A stretch of 64,000 nucleotides of DNA from Alphaproteobacteria bacterium PA2 (GCA_002256425.1 NKIZ01000001.1:248001-312000), one strand, 5' to 3'. Counted from the first letter of the stretch, positions 35,800-43,394 are shown. Notes: a model not told the origin generated them from the letters alone. Numbers and translations: made by a program.

Positions 35800-35913
35800 C
35801 TGGGAACTGTGGGAACTCTGGGAACCTGCCTACTAAGTCTTTGAAGTTAGAGAGGTTGGAGGGCCGATGGCGGTTCCCAGTCTCTAACTATTGACTGGGA
35901 ACTACTGGGAACC
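35800..35913. repeat. Left iteron-like cluster (six copies of CTGGGAACY)
   Basis: Copies at 35800-35808, 35810-35817 (one base shorter), 35818-35826, 35872-35880 (inverted, GGTTCCCAG), 35895-35903 and 35905-35913. The first three are spaced 9-10 bp, about one helical turn. Direct and inverted copies are mixed. The segment has an AT-rich interval between the groups. This looks like a replication origin or regulator-binding array. Confidence 0.75.
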
Positions 35914-36190
35914 GCTCCCCCGCCTCACCACCGCCGTCCGGCGCCCAGATCGGGCCTGGCTAAAGGGTGAAGTCGGAAGCGAGGGTATGCATGGCGAACC
36001 CGGTTCGTATGCCCGACCGCGCGCGAGTGTGGCCCCCTCCCCACTGAATGGCGGCGGGCGGTGGTTTCTGGCGGCTCTGGGGGTTCGGGCTAGTTGGTCG
36101 ACGGGCTGCCACGGGAATGGGGGCGCTGGCCAGCTCCAAGGCTGGGCGGCGGTAGTGACCATTGTCACCACCGCCTACCCCTATTTGCGC

Positions 36191-36724
36191 CTAGGCGTTC
36201 ACGGTTGCCAAGGCGGCGGAGTGCTGGGCCTTCAAGTCGTCTATATCGGCAATAACTGAGGCCACATCGGCGAGCGCCTGGTACTTGTCCAAGACGGGCT
36301 GCATCTCATTGAGGAAAGAATAGAACGGCTCGCCGTTGTCGATCTTGCCTTCACCGTCCCCTAGCATGGTCAGCATGACCCGGTACTTGATTGCGACCTC
36401 CTGGGGGGTCTGGGCGGTCATGGCGAGGATCTGCTTGGAAAGGTCGTCTGCAGTTTTCGAGGTCCGGTTCGCGGCTTCCTCCAGGCCTGGAATCCCGAAG
36501 GAAGAGGCAATAGCCCCCGTTTGCTTGTCCCAAAGGTAGAAGGCCCCCTTGTCCTGAATGGGGGGCTGCGGCGGATAGAGCTCCATTGCCGCACGTTCTG
36601 CCGTGCCGAGCCGCGCAAACTCCTGCCGAGCCTGGTCATAGGCGGCTGACCACCGGGCGGCGAGGTCCGCCATCGAGGGCGCGGGATCGGCCTCAATCTG
36701 CAAGGTCTGTAACTGGGATTTCAT
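36191..36724 (-). CDS. Hypothetical element protein, 177 aa
   Basis: 177 residues, mostly predicted helix, no signal peptide or membrane segment. Motifs seen are PSMADLAARWSAAYDQARQE near the N-terminus and NEMQPVLDKYQALADVASVI near the C-terminus. GGAG nine bases before the ATG at 36724 supports this start over an upstream in-frame codon. No family is recognised. It is the last gene of the leftward-reading pair in the element, and its composition (helical, acidic) would fit a small regulatory or packaging-interference protein, but that is only speculation. Confidence 0.65.
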   Translation of the reverse strand: MKSQLQTLQIEADPAPSMADLAARWSAAYDQARQEFARLGTAERAAMELYPPQPPIQDKGAFYLWDKQTGAIASSFGIPGLEEAANRTSKTADDLSKQILAMTAQTPQEVAIKYRVMLTMLGDGEGKIDNGEPFYSFLNEMQPVLDKYQALADVASVIADIDDLKAQHSAALATVNA

Positions 36725-36821
36725 TTGGGGATCTCCTTCTGGTTTGAGTTGGCGAACGGCGTTCGCCGGGGGGAAATTCGATGCCGAGTCCCGGGCCGCC
36801 ATGGCGTCCGGGCGGCGGAGG

Positions 36822-37112
36822 TCAGGCCCCTATGCGGCTTGTGGCGTAACCGGCGGCGGCGGCGTTGGTCCTGGCGTAGGGGCTGGAGCCCAGGGCGCGG
36901 CGAATAGGGCTTGCGATCATGGAGCGGAGCTGAATGGTCCGCGTCACCACCACCGGTGCGGCTTGGCGAGCAACCCAACCCTTGATGAAGGTCCAAGCGG
37001 CGCGGAGCTGGTCGGCGAAGGTGGAAGCCTCACCATTGCGGATTGCGCCGCGGTGGTAGTTCCAGGCCCGCTTCATGATGGTGCGGAGGTTTTCGCGAGT
37101 GATGGTGGTCAT
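36822..37112 (-). CDS. Hypothetical element protein, 96 aa
   Basis: 96 residues, starting MTTITRENLRTIMKRAWNYH and continuing ADQLRAAWTFIKGWV. The N-terminal half looks like the small helical proteins found in many alphaproteobacterial islands, where a similar TRENLR...MKxAW pattern occurs. GGAG precedes the ATG at 37112. It is divergent from the XRE-type regulator and is likely controlled by the dyads at 37133-37186. Function unknown. Confidence 0.65.
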   Translation of the reverse strand: MTTITRENLRTIMKRAWNYHRGAIRNGEASTFADQLRAAWTFIKGWVARQAAPVVVTRTIQLRSMIASPIRRALGSSPYARTNAAAAGYATSRIGA

Positions 37113-37132
37113 GTGCCCAGCTCCTGCAATGA

Positions 37133-37186
37133 ATACACTTGTATCCAAAATGGAGGGCTTGTCAACCATATAGATACGCTTGTATC
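37133..37186. promoter_or_regulatory. Paired operator dyads between divergent element genes
   Basis: Two dyads share the pattern ATAC-N4-GTAT: ATACACTTGTAT at 37133-37144 and GATACGCTTGTATC at 37173-37186. Their centres are 41 bp apart, close to four helical turns. A half-site GTATC lies at 37211, eight bases before the regulator start. The most likely ligand is the XRE-type protein encoded at 37219, acting on its own and the divergent promoter. Confidence 0.65.
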
Positions 37187-37218
37187 CTCTTTCCCAGAAT
37201 TAGAAGCGAGGTATCTAA

Positions 37219-37458
37219 ATGCGGGTCACTCCCGAAGCCTGCCGAGCGGGTCGGGCTATCCTGAAATGGTCAATGCGTGACTTAGCCGAACATAGCGGCG
37301 TGGCCTGGACCACGATCAATCGGCTTGAAGCTGGGACCGAAGCCAGGGCGACCACCGCCGAAAAGATCGTGGCTGCCTTTGAATCGCACGGGGTCGAGGT
37401 CAGCACGGATGCCGACAAGACAGGCGCGGTACTGGTCTACGCTAAGCGGGTGGCCTGA
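37219..37458 (+). CDS. XRE-family helix-turn-helix regulator
   Basis: 79 residues with a Cro/CI-type helix-turn-helix: GRAILKWSMRDLAEHSGVAW and TTINRLEAGTEARATTAEKI, followed by a short C-terminal extension with VEVSTDADKTGAVLVYAKR that resembles a class of small plasmid/phage regulators. GAGG lies eight bases before the ATG. It probably represses the divergent leftward genes and itself. The next gene begins 3 bp after its stop, so it may be co-transcribed. Confidence 0.9.
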   Translation: MRVTPEACRAGRAILKWSMRDLAEHSGVAWTTINRLEAGTEARATTAEKIVAAFESHGVEVSTDADKTGAVLVYAKRVA

Positions 37459-37461
37459 ATT

Positions 37462-38604
37462 ATGGTTCTGCCCCGGTTCCTAGGCGCTGACGGTGTAACT
37501 CATGAGCTTTCGTGGACCCGGCTCAAGAGAGTTGCAGAGGTTAGCGTTACCGTGCCCCGGCTCCCTGAGCCAGCTTGGCGAGAGGATTTGAGCCTTGACC
37601 CACCGGTGGTCAAAGAGGCCGGAACTGCGTTTGACCGGCGTGTGTGGCAGGAAAGAACCGTAAAGGACCTAACCACCGGTCTCCGAACACGCGACGGGAG
37701 ACCGATTGGTGGTCGCCTAAAGATTGGCGATAAAGTTTCATTCGAGCCAGATCGCCGACTAGCGGCAAGTGACCTTGAATGGGCATTGATAGAGGCGGAG
37801 AAAATCTTGGCGGCCCATGACTTCCCAGTGGGGCGACCATGGCCAGCTCCAGCCGCTTGGGCCTGGGATGGTGATGAGCTTTGGTGGGCGGATACACCCT
37901 GCGAGGGTCGCCTGGATATCGAGAGGCCAGGGCCAGATCAGGGAATGTCCGGCATTGATAGAGGCGGCTTACGATCAGTCCAAGGGATGGTCAGAACTGA
38001 GGATGAGCGTCGGCCCGCTGCCAATGGCTGGCCAAAGTTCTCGCCCTTTGATTGGGCTCTGACGATTTACGACGCGCTCGACCACACTAGAACCCTGCGA
38101 GCAGCCCTCAATGAGGGCCTAAAGGCTGCCTTCCAGGGATTCCCGGTAGGAGCAGGCCTGGCAGTCCCTTCCGATAACAAAGTAGATCCTGAAGAAGTAG
38201 GAGGGGGCCGCTTTGCGCGGGACCTGGAAATTGATTTGTTGTGGCTTCGACATCAGTCGTTTGAGCTGGGCGCGTACCTAGCTGAGTTTCAAATTCGGTC
38301 GGCCTTTGAGCCGTTGGTGAGGCGGGGCGAAGCGAACAAAGCCCAAACGAGTGACGGTGGATTCGCTGCCAAGAAGGCTAAAGCCGAAAAGCAAAAGAGC
38401 CGCCGAGATGAAGTTATGGCTTTGGCGCTCGGAAAGCTAAGTGGTTCAAGTGCCTGTCCCAGGGGTAAGCGCTGGAACGCGACTTCGCTAGGGACCCAAG
38501 TATGGGACGCCATGGACGTGAATTCTCGACCACCGGTTTCCACGATCATCAGCGATGTGGCCGCATTTAACTTGGAGTTTCCTCCGCTGCCTAGCAAACG
38601 GTAG
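37462..38604 (+). CDS. Unrecognised element protein, 380 aa
   Basis: 380 residues, soluble, no clear family. The N-terminal part has ELSWTRLKRVAEVSVTVPRL; the middle is rich in Trp and Asp (AAWAWDGDELWWADTPCEGR); a helical section follows (FDWALTIYDALDHTRTLRAA, FELGAYLAEFQIRSAFEPLV), then a charged KKAKAEKQKSRRDEVMALAL stretch and a C-terminal PPVSTIISDVAAFNLEFPP. Codon use is less GC-biased than in the surrounding genes. It starts 3 bp after the XRE regulator. It is the main unknown cargo of the element; candidates include a defence or phage-interference protein, but nothing in the sequence proves it. Confidence 0.75.
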   Translation: MVLPRFLGADGVTHELSWTRLKRVAEVSVTVPRLPEPAWREDLSLDPPVVKEAGTAFDRRVWQERTVKDLTTGLRTRDGRPIGGRLKIGDKVSFEPDRRLAASDLEWALIEAEKILAAHDFPVGRPWPAPAAWAWDGDELWWADTPCEGRLDIERPGPDQGMSGIDRGGLRSVQGMVRTEDERRPAANGWPKFSPFDWALTIYDALDHTRTLRAALNEGLKAAFQGFPVGAGLAVPSDNKVDPEEVGGGRFARDLEIDLLWLRHQSFELGAYLAEFQIRSAFEPLVRRGEANKAQTSDGGFAAKKAKAEKQKSRRDEVMALALGKLSGSSACPRGKRWNATSLGTQVWDAMDVNSRPPVSTIISDVAAFNLEFPPLPSKR

Positions 38605-38623
38605 ACACGCGCTAGCGCGTGTC
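38604..38623. promoter_or_regulatory. 20-bp perfect palindrome
   Basis: GACACGCGCTAGCGCGTGTC is a perfect 20-bp palindrome that starts on the last base of the stop codon of the 380-aa gene. No T-run follows, so it is probably not a simple terminator and may be a protein-binding site. It lies 115 bp before the AlpA-like gene. Confidence 0.7.
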
Positions 38624-38631
38624 AGGCAAAT

Positions 38632-38658
38632 ACTAGCGTAACTAAGAGCGACGCTAGT
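38632..38658. repeat. Inverted repeat ACTAGCGT / ACGCTAGT
   Basis: ACTAGCGT at 38632-38639 and ACGCTAGT at 38651-38658 are exact reverse complements with an 11-bp gap. The GCTAGCG core is shared with the adjacent palindrome. Together they could be the operator of the AlpA-like gene that starts at 38739. Confidence 0.6.
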
Positions 38659-38738
38659 GACGCATCTCTCAAATCGTCTTGTCCCTTCAAGCGGCCCCCA
38701 CACATGCCCGGGGCGGCATCTTGAAAGGCTAGACCACT

Positions 38739-39179
38739 ATGGATTTCCCCAAGTATCTTAACGTGAATGAGGCTGCCGACCGCCTTGGCGTGTCTGTCAG
38801 TTACCTCAATAAGCTGCGCCTCACTGAGGGTGACGGCCCCCCCTTCGTAAAGATGGGCGCTCGCGTCGTTTATGACCCTGCGGACCTGGCCGCCTGGGCA
38901 GAGTCGCAAAAGCAACGCTCCACTCGCTCACCCACCGCAACTTTCCCAGATCATGAGCTGCGGGCCGCGATCATCGACCAGTGCGGCGAGGCGTTTGCGG
39001 CGTCCTATCTGGACCCCTGCGCCTGGAACCCTAGGGCGCGCACTCTTACCCCTAAGACGGAAGTTGCCCGCCGCAAGCTGAGCGACCCGCTCGTTGTCCA
39101 CATCATCGTTTCTCATGCCGTCACTATCGCCCATTCGCCTGGTGACGAGGCTCCCCAGACAGAAGGGGTTGCGGCATGA
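38739..39179 (+). CDS. AlpA-like helix-turn-helix protein with C-terminal extension
   Basis: 146 residues. The N-terminal 55 form an excisionase/AlpA-type domain (YLNVNEAADRLGVSVSYLNK, then FVKMGARVVYDPADLAAW). The rest is an extension with IIDQCGEAFAASYLDPCAWN and TLTPKTEVARRKLSDPLV, not found in minimal AlpA proteins. It may regulate integrase/excision or replication genes. The stop overlaps the next gene by 4 bp (ATGA), so it belongs to the replication operon. Confidence 0.8.
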   Translation: MDFPKYLNVNEAADRLGVSVSYLNKLRLTEGDGPPFVKMGARVVYDPADLAAWAESQKQRSTRSPTATFPDHELRAAIIDQCGEAFAASYLDPCAWNPRARTLTPKTEVARRKLSDPLVVHIIVSHAVTIAHSPGDEAPQTEGVAA

Positions 39180-39511
39180 CCGAGGCAAGCGAACGGCGTT
39201 CGCGCCGGGTCGATTTCGCCCGCATTAATGAGGCCGCGCTACGCAATTGTGAGGCGGTGGTGAGCGGGCTTCTACCGGATGGGCGCCGCTCCGGGCATGA
39301 ATGGCTAGCCCGGAATCCGGCCCGGGCTGATCGCCGCCTGGGGTCCTTCAAGGTCAATCTGACCACCGGAAAGTGGGGTGACTTCTCATCTGGGGACCGA
39401 GGTGGCGATCTAACGTCGCTCGCGGCTTTGGTGGCTGGGCTTTCCCAGCGCGATGCCGCTATCAGGCTGGCTGAAAGCCTGGGCGTCGATCCCTTTGAGG
39501 GCGGGTGGTAA
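39176..39511 (+). CDS. Primase N-terminal-like protein (split primase)
   Basis: 111 residues. GHEWLARNPARADRRLGSFK, then VNLTTGKWGDFSSGDRGGDL and LTSLAALVAGLSQRDAAIRL correspond to the N-terminal zinc-ribbon/CHC2-like region of element primase-helicases, although the zinc cysteines are absent. Here it is a separate gene before the Toprim/helicase protein, separated by one small gene. It may help recognition of the origin or the template. Confidence 0.7.
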   Translation: MTEASERRSRRVDFARINEAALRNCEAVVSGLLPDGRRSGHEWLARNPARADRRLGSFKVNLTTGKWGDFSSGDRGGDLTSLAALVAGLSQRDAAIRLAESLGVDPFEGGW

Positions 39512-39515
39512 CGGC

Positions 39516-39893
39516 ATGAAGCGATATCAGCTCACGCCCGGACCGGTCCCGGAGCCCCATTGTCCTGCAATCATCTTCACCACCGGCGAAGAATTCTTCG
39601 TGACGCCGGGTCGCTGTCGCCTCGCCCGGTCTGCCCTGGGCTGGTCGCGCCAAAGGCTCTCCACTGAATGCAAGGCCACCGCCGACCATTGGCGACGCGG
39701 CGGGGTGTCGCCCTGGGTGATAAAGCTTTTCGAGGAAACCGGCGAGCTCGCTGGGCATGACCGCCCAGTCTTGGAAGAGACCCTCGCCAAATATGTCCGC
39801 TTCCCGGTGGTGCCTCATGAGTTGGGCGTGATCCTGCGGGGGGACGAATTGGACCTCATCACCGGCTCTCCAATTGAGTATTCCCGCCAATGA
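39516..39893 (+). CDS. Hypothetical protein in the element replication operon, 125 aa
   Basis: 125 residues, no recognised family. A possible helix-turn-helix lies in RLARSALGWSRQRLSTECKA (about 35-54). The ATG at 39516 begins 4 bp after the previous stop, and the gene overlaps the start of the helicase gene by 4 bp. The tight spacing suggests co-translation with the primase and helicase. It could be a DNA-binding accessory protein for replication, by context only. Confidence 0.65.
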   Translation: MKRYQLTPGPVPEPHCPAIIFTTGEEFFVTPGRCRLARSALGWSRQRLSTECKATADHWRRGGVSPWVIKLFEETGELAGHDRPVLEETLAKYVRFPVVPHELGVILRGDELDLITGSPIEYSRQ

Positions 39894-42379
39894 CCACCGA
39901 TAATGATAGCCCCAAGGGCGACCCCTTTGCGCGTGTGGCCAAGGCTGCGGCGGGGCAATCCCCCGTCGCCGCCAAGGCGAAGGACCGTGACAAGGGCGAC
40001 CACCTGGCGCCCGCTCCCGACGACGCGCCAGAGCTGCCGGCGCAATGGAAGGGCTTAGGCGCTCATGCGAAGGCCTGGTGCTATAGGGATTCGGCGGGCC
40101 GGGTCCTGCGGTGGGTTCTCCGCTTTGAAAAGACCACCGGCGGCGAGGTCGAGAAGGACATAAGGCCGGCGACCCTATGGCGCGATGCGGCCGGAAAATT
40201 GGCCTGGCGCTTGGCAAGCGAACCCGGTTCGCTTCGGCCCCTGTACGGCCTGGACAAGCTGGCCTCCCGCATAGGCGCGCCGGTGCTCTTGGTTGAGGGT
40301 GAAAAGGCCGCTGACGCTGCGGGCGAGCGCTTCCCTGAATTCTTAGCCATGACGTGGCCCGGTGGGTCCAATGCGGTCGGCAAGGCCGATTTCGGCCCGC
40401 TGACCGGGCGGCACGTCTTGGTGTGGCCAGACGCGGACGAACCGGGCCGCAAGGCCGCCCAGGCGGCGGCGCGGGCCGCCCTGTCCGCTGGGGCATTGTC
40501 GGCGGCGGTGGTCGAGCTTCCCGGCTACTTGCCCAAGGGTTGGGATCTCGCCGACGAATGGCTATCCGCCTTCACCCATGCCGACGCTGCGGCCCTCATT
40601 TCGGAAACCCGCGAAGCCGCCCAGCCTGGCGGCGTCGTCTGGCCTTGGGCCTTCCGAATGGATGGCGGCGGCCTATGGTTTGACGCTCCCGCCCAGGGCG
40701 GCGGCAAGCCCGTTCCTTCCAAGATCGCGGGGCCTTTTGAGGTTGTCGGCGAGGCCCGCGACCCGGAAGGCGATGGCTGGGCAATCGTGATCAAGTTTCG
40801 GGACCGCGACGGGCGGGAGAAGATGCTGCCTATCGCCAAGAGCCGCCTCGCCTCCGGTGGTGCTGATGTGCGGGCGGAGTTGGCAGGGGCAGGTCTCATG
40901 GTCTCACCGGCGCGGGGCAAGTCGGACAAGTTCTGTATTGCCCTAATGGAGGTCGAAGCCTCTTGCCGCCTGGTCCTCGTATCGGCGACGGGCTGGACCA
41001 CCGGGGAGCGGTTCGTTCTGCCCTCGCAAACAATCGGCCTAGGTCGCGGTGAAGACGTGATTTTCACCGGCGAAGCGGGCGCGCTGCATTATCGGCGGTC
41101 GGGGTCCCTGGACGGCTGGCGGAGCGCTGTGGCGGCCTTCGCCCCTGGAAACGACCTTCTAACCGTCGCGACCTCTCTGGCCTTCCTGGGGCCATTGCTG
41201 CGGCCTTTGGGTCTAGATGGCGGCGGGCTGCACATAAATGGAGGGTCGAGCAGTGGGAAAACGACTCTCATCCTGGCCGCTGGGTCCGTGTGGGGCGGGG
41301 GCGGCGAGGTGGGCTTCGGGGCCACATGGCGTCAAACAAGCAATGCTGCCGAAATGGTCGCATTCGGACACAATGACGGACTCCTAATTCTGGATGAATT
41401 GCAACTCTTGACGCCAGACGAGGCAGGGCCGGCGGCCTATTCCCTAGCTTCAGGACAATCAAAAGCTCGATCGAAGGCCGATGGAAGTCTTAGGCGCCGA
41501 GCGGAGTGGCGGGTTGCTATTCTCTCAACTGGCGAGGTGAGCCTATCAACGCACATTAGGTCGGGAAGCCGAAATTCTAAGCCAATGGCTGGCCAAGAGT
41601 TGCGGCTCTTGGATATCGCTGCGGATGCGGGCCAGAAAATGGGCATTTGGGAAGACCTGCATGGCCTGGCGGGACCTGCAGCCTTGTCAGACGCCATAAA
41701 GGCCGCATCCGGCAAACATTACGGCCATGCGGGTCCTGCTTTTGTGGAAGCCTTCATCGCCAAGCGGGAGGACTCCCTAAGAGCCGCTAAGGCCTTCATA
41801 GACGAATTTGAGCGCACGGTTAGGAGGGATGGGGATACTGGCCAAGTTCAGAGGGCTGCGAAGCGCTTTGCGGCTATCGCTGCGGCGGGCGAGCTGGCCA
41901 CAAGTTTTGGTCTAACCGGCTGGCCAAAATCACAGGCCTTTGAGGCCAGCGCTCGGCTTTACCACCGATGGGCGGCGGCCTTCGGTCGCGATCAATCGTA
42001 TGAGGTCCGCGCCGTCCTGCGGAAGGTCAAGGCGGTGATCGAAAGCGAAGGCGCAAGCTTTGCCCCTTGGGATGATTTTGAGGCCGAAGCGTCCATAGAG
42101 CCTTCCCGGGCTGGCCGGGATGAACAAGCGCGGGGTCTCAAGTCCTGGGGTTATCGCGTCAAGGTCGCCGGTGTTCTCGAGTTTCGGTTCAATGACGCCG
42201 GATTCGAGTATGCGACCCAAGGATTCGGCCAGAAGGCGGCGGCGGCGGCTTTACACGAGGCCGGACATTTTGAGCGGGGCGATGGGGACCACTGGAAGAA
42301 AAAGCACAAGCGCAAGGGCGTGAGTAGTCGCTATTGGACCGTCAAGGGCTCGATCCTAGAGGCCGATCTTGGCGATTGA
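39890..42379 (+). CDS. Toprim and DUF927-type helicase replication protein
   Basis: 829 residues, fusing a Toprim-like primase part with a helicase/ATPase part. The Toprim motifs are LLVEGEKAADAA (Glu, about 136-147) and VLVWPDADEPGRKA (Asp-x-Asp, about 179-192). The DUF927-type region follows, with Walker A LHINGGSSSGKTTLILA (about 445-460) and Walker B GLLILDELQL. It is the likely origin-unwinding and priming enzyme of the element, of the kind found in P4-like and satellite elements. The start is the ATG at 39890, overlapping the previous gene. Confidence 0.85.
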   Translation: MTTDNDSPKGDPFARVAKAAAGQSPVAAKAKDRDKGDHLAPAPDDAPELPAQWKGLGAHAKAWCYRDSAGRVLRWVLRFEKTTGGEVEKDIRPATLWRDAAGKLAWRLASEPGSLRPLYGLDKLASRIGAPVLLVEGEKAADAAGERFPEFLAMTWPGGSNAVGKADFGPLTGRHVLVWPDADEPGRKAAQAAARAALSAGALSAAVVELPGYLPKGWDLADEWLSAFTHADAAALISETREAAQPGGVVWPWAFRMDGGGLWFDAPAQGGGKPVPSKIAGPFEVVGEARDPEGDGWAIVIKFRDRDGREKMLPIAKSRLASGGADVRAELAGAGLMVSPARGKSDKFCIALMEVEASCRLVLVSATGWTTGERFVLPSQTIGLGRGEDVIFTGEAGALHYRRSGSLDGWRSAVAAFAPGNDLLTVATSLAFLGPLLRPLGLDGGGLHINGGSSSGKTTLILAAGSVWGGGGEVGFGATWRQTSNAAEMVAFGHNDGLLILDELQLLTPDEAGPAAYSLASGQSKARSKADGSLRRRAEWRVAILSTGEVSLSTHIRSGSRNSKPMAGQELRLLDIAADAGQKMGIWEDLHGLAGPAALSDAIKAASGKHYGHAGPAFVEAFIAKREDSLRAAKAFIDEFERTVRRDGDTGQVQRAAKRFAAIAAAGELATSFGLTGWPKSQAFEASARLYHRWAAAFGRDQSYEVRAVLRKVKAVIESEGASFAPWDDFEAEASIEPSRAGRDEQARGLKSWGYRVKVAGVLEFRFNDAGFEYATQGFGQKAAAAALHEAGHFERGDGDHWKKKHKRKGVSSRYWTVKGSILEADLGD

Positions 42380-42677
42380 TGAGGCGGCCCGCGCCGCTGT
42401 CCTGGCTGTTCATGCCATGCTGTCCGGGCAGCCCCAGGCGGCGACGGAGGGTCGGCGGGAGCCGGAACCGCTAAGCCCAGGCCATGACGCCCCCTCACAA
42501 GCTGCTGTGGCCCTAGATCCTGAGGCCTTGGCGGAGTGGGAGGAGCGGGCCGCGATCTTGGAATTCGAAGGGGGCTTCAGCCGGGTGGATGCGGAGCGTC
42601 GGGCGTCGTCTGAATTGCAGGTCAGTCAAGTCGCTTTGGATAAAATCCTCGCCATACCCAAATTGCCAAAGCAATAA
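42369..42677 (+). CDS. Small element protein with conserved C-terminal motif
   Basis: 102 residues. The start is a TTG at 42369 (overlapping the helicase stop by 11 bp); no ATG is in frame for a comparable length. The C-terminal half contains WEERAAILEFEGGFSRVDAE, a motif I associate with small proteins next to primase-helicases of integrated elements. Its 3' end overlaps the convergent membrane protein gene by 56 bp. Function unknown. Confidence 0.6.
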   Translation: MAIDEAARAAVLAVHAMLSGQPQAATEGRREPEPLSPGHDAPSQAAVALDPEALAEWEERAAILEFEGGFSRVDAERRASSELQVSQVALDKILAIPKLPKQ

Positions 42678-42984
42678 GACCGCCAACTATGACAGGAACG
42701 GCGATACCAATTTTAATAAGTACAGCTATTGATGCCTTGGCGGATTCCATTCGTTCGTAATATGTATTTGCCATATCTACGATCGACAGGTCGATCTCAT
42801 CGAGTGGGCGACTTAAACCCTCTGCTGATATTTTCAGGGAGGTGTTGTACTGTCCGAGTGCATTTTTCCATTCAAGGGAAAATTTGACAATCAGGGTTGA
42901 TATCGTCAGAGCCCAAATGCCGCTAGCTGCAATAATAGCCCTAAGCGCTCCTTGGCGGAGCGGAACCGTCGCGGGCATATTCAT
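42622..42984 (-). CDS. Small two-helix membrane protein (AT-rich insert)
   Basis: 120 residues with two strong transmembrane helices (about 17-35, IIAASGIWALTISTLIVKF, and 88-110, IKIGIAVPVIVGGLIALAIW) separated by a helical soluble loop (LDEIDLSIVDMANTYYERME). The gene and flanks are clearly more AT-rich than the rest of the window. It runs opposite to the replication operon and overlaps it at the 3' end. Possibly an effector or envelope-modifying moron-like gene; this is inference. Confidence 0.7.
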   Translation of the reverse strand: MNMPATVPLRQGALRAIIAASGIWALTISTLIVKFSLEWKNALGQYNTSLKISAEGLSRPLDEIDLSIVDMANTYYERMESAKASIAVLIKIGIAVPVIVGGLIALAIWVWRGFYPKRLD

Positions 42985-43046
42985 GTAACGCCACTTTCCA
43001 TTCTTGGACCTTTACTTGATGGCTTACCTTCCTCGCCGCGGAGCGC

Positions 43047-43238
43047 ATGATGTACATAACCGTCACTATTTTCCACGACGCGGCTGAGAGTTCGGAAGAC
43101 GCATGGACCTTGGCAATATTAAAGGATCTGCCGATACGCGAAGAGCCCACGCAGACCTCTGGCAGTCGGTGGTTCTACTTGACCGGCAATGTCGAAGCCA
43201 AGGGCCTTCTAGATGTCATCGGGAAGATTTCAAAATGA
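43047..43238 (+). CDS. Very small hypothetical protein, 63 aa
   Basis: 63 residues (MMYITVTIFHDAAESSEDAW at the start, FYLTGNVEAKGLLDVIGKIS near the end), divergent from the two-helix membrane protein with a 62-bp gap. Its alternating hydrophobic/acid pattern could fold as a small beta-alpha unit. An overlapping minus-strand frame competes with it. No family recognised; it may be a partner or regulator of the membrane protein. Confidence 0.45.
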   Translation: MMYITVTIFHDAAESSEDAWTLAILKDLPIREEPTQTSGSRWFYLTGNVEAKGLLDVIGKISK

Positions 43239-43282
43239 TCCAGCACATGGGAGAGGCGTCTTGGCAATTTGATGCCTTTCGC

Positions 43283-43394
43283 GGTTCCCAGTGATTTCCG
43301 ACTGGGAACCGCATTTCCAAAAAGTGGGAACCATTTTAGCTGAATTAAATCATACGATTACGGGGTCCGGTTCCCGGGTTCCCAGGGTTCCCAG
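43283..43394. repeat. Right iteron-like cluster (six copies of CTGGGAACC)
   Basis: Copies at 43283-43291 (inverted, GGTTCCCAG), 43302-43310 (CTGGGAACC), 43324-43332 (GTGGGAACC), 43369-43377 (GGTTCCCGG), 43377-43385 and 43386-43394 (both GGTTCCCAG). The last three are arranged head to tail at 8-9 bp. An AT-rich gap (43333-43360) separates the groups. It mirrors the left cluster at 35800-35913 in copy number and span (112 against 114 bp), and lies between the cargo and the integrase. Confidence 0.78.

Noticed and set aside
35547..36259. Short open frames on both strands in the left end of the element
   Set aside because: They overlap each other and the 9-mer array, have low-complexity or biased composition, and have no ribosome binding site or known domain.
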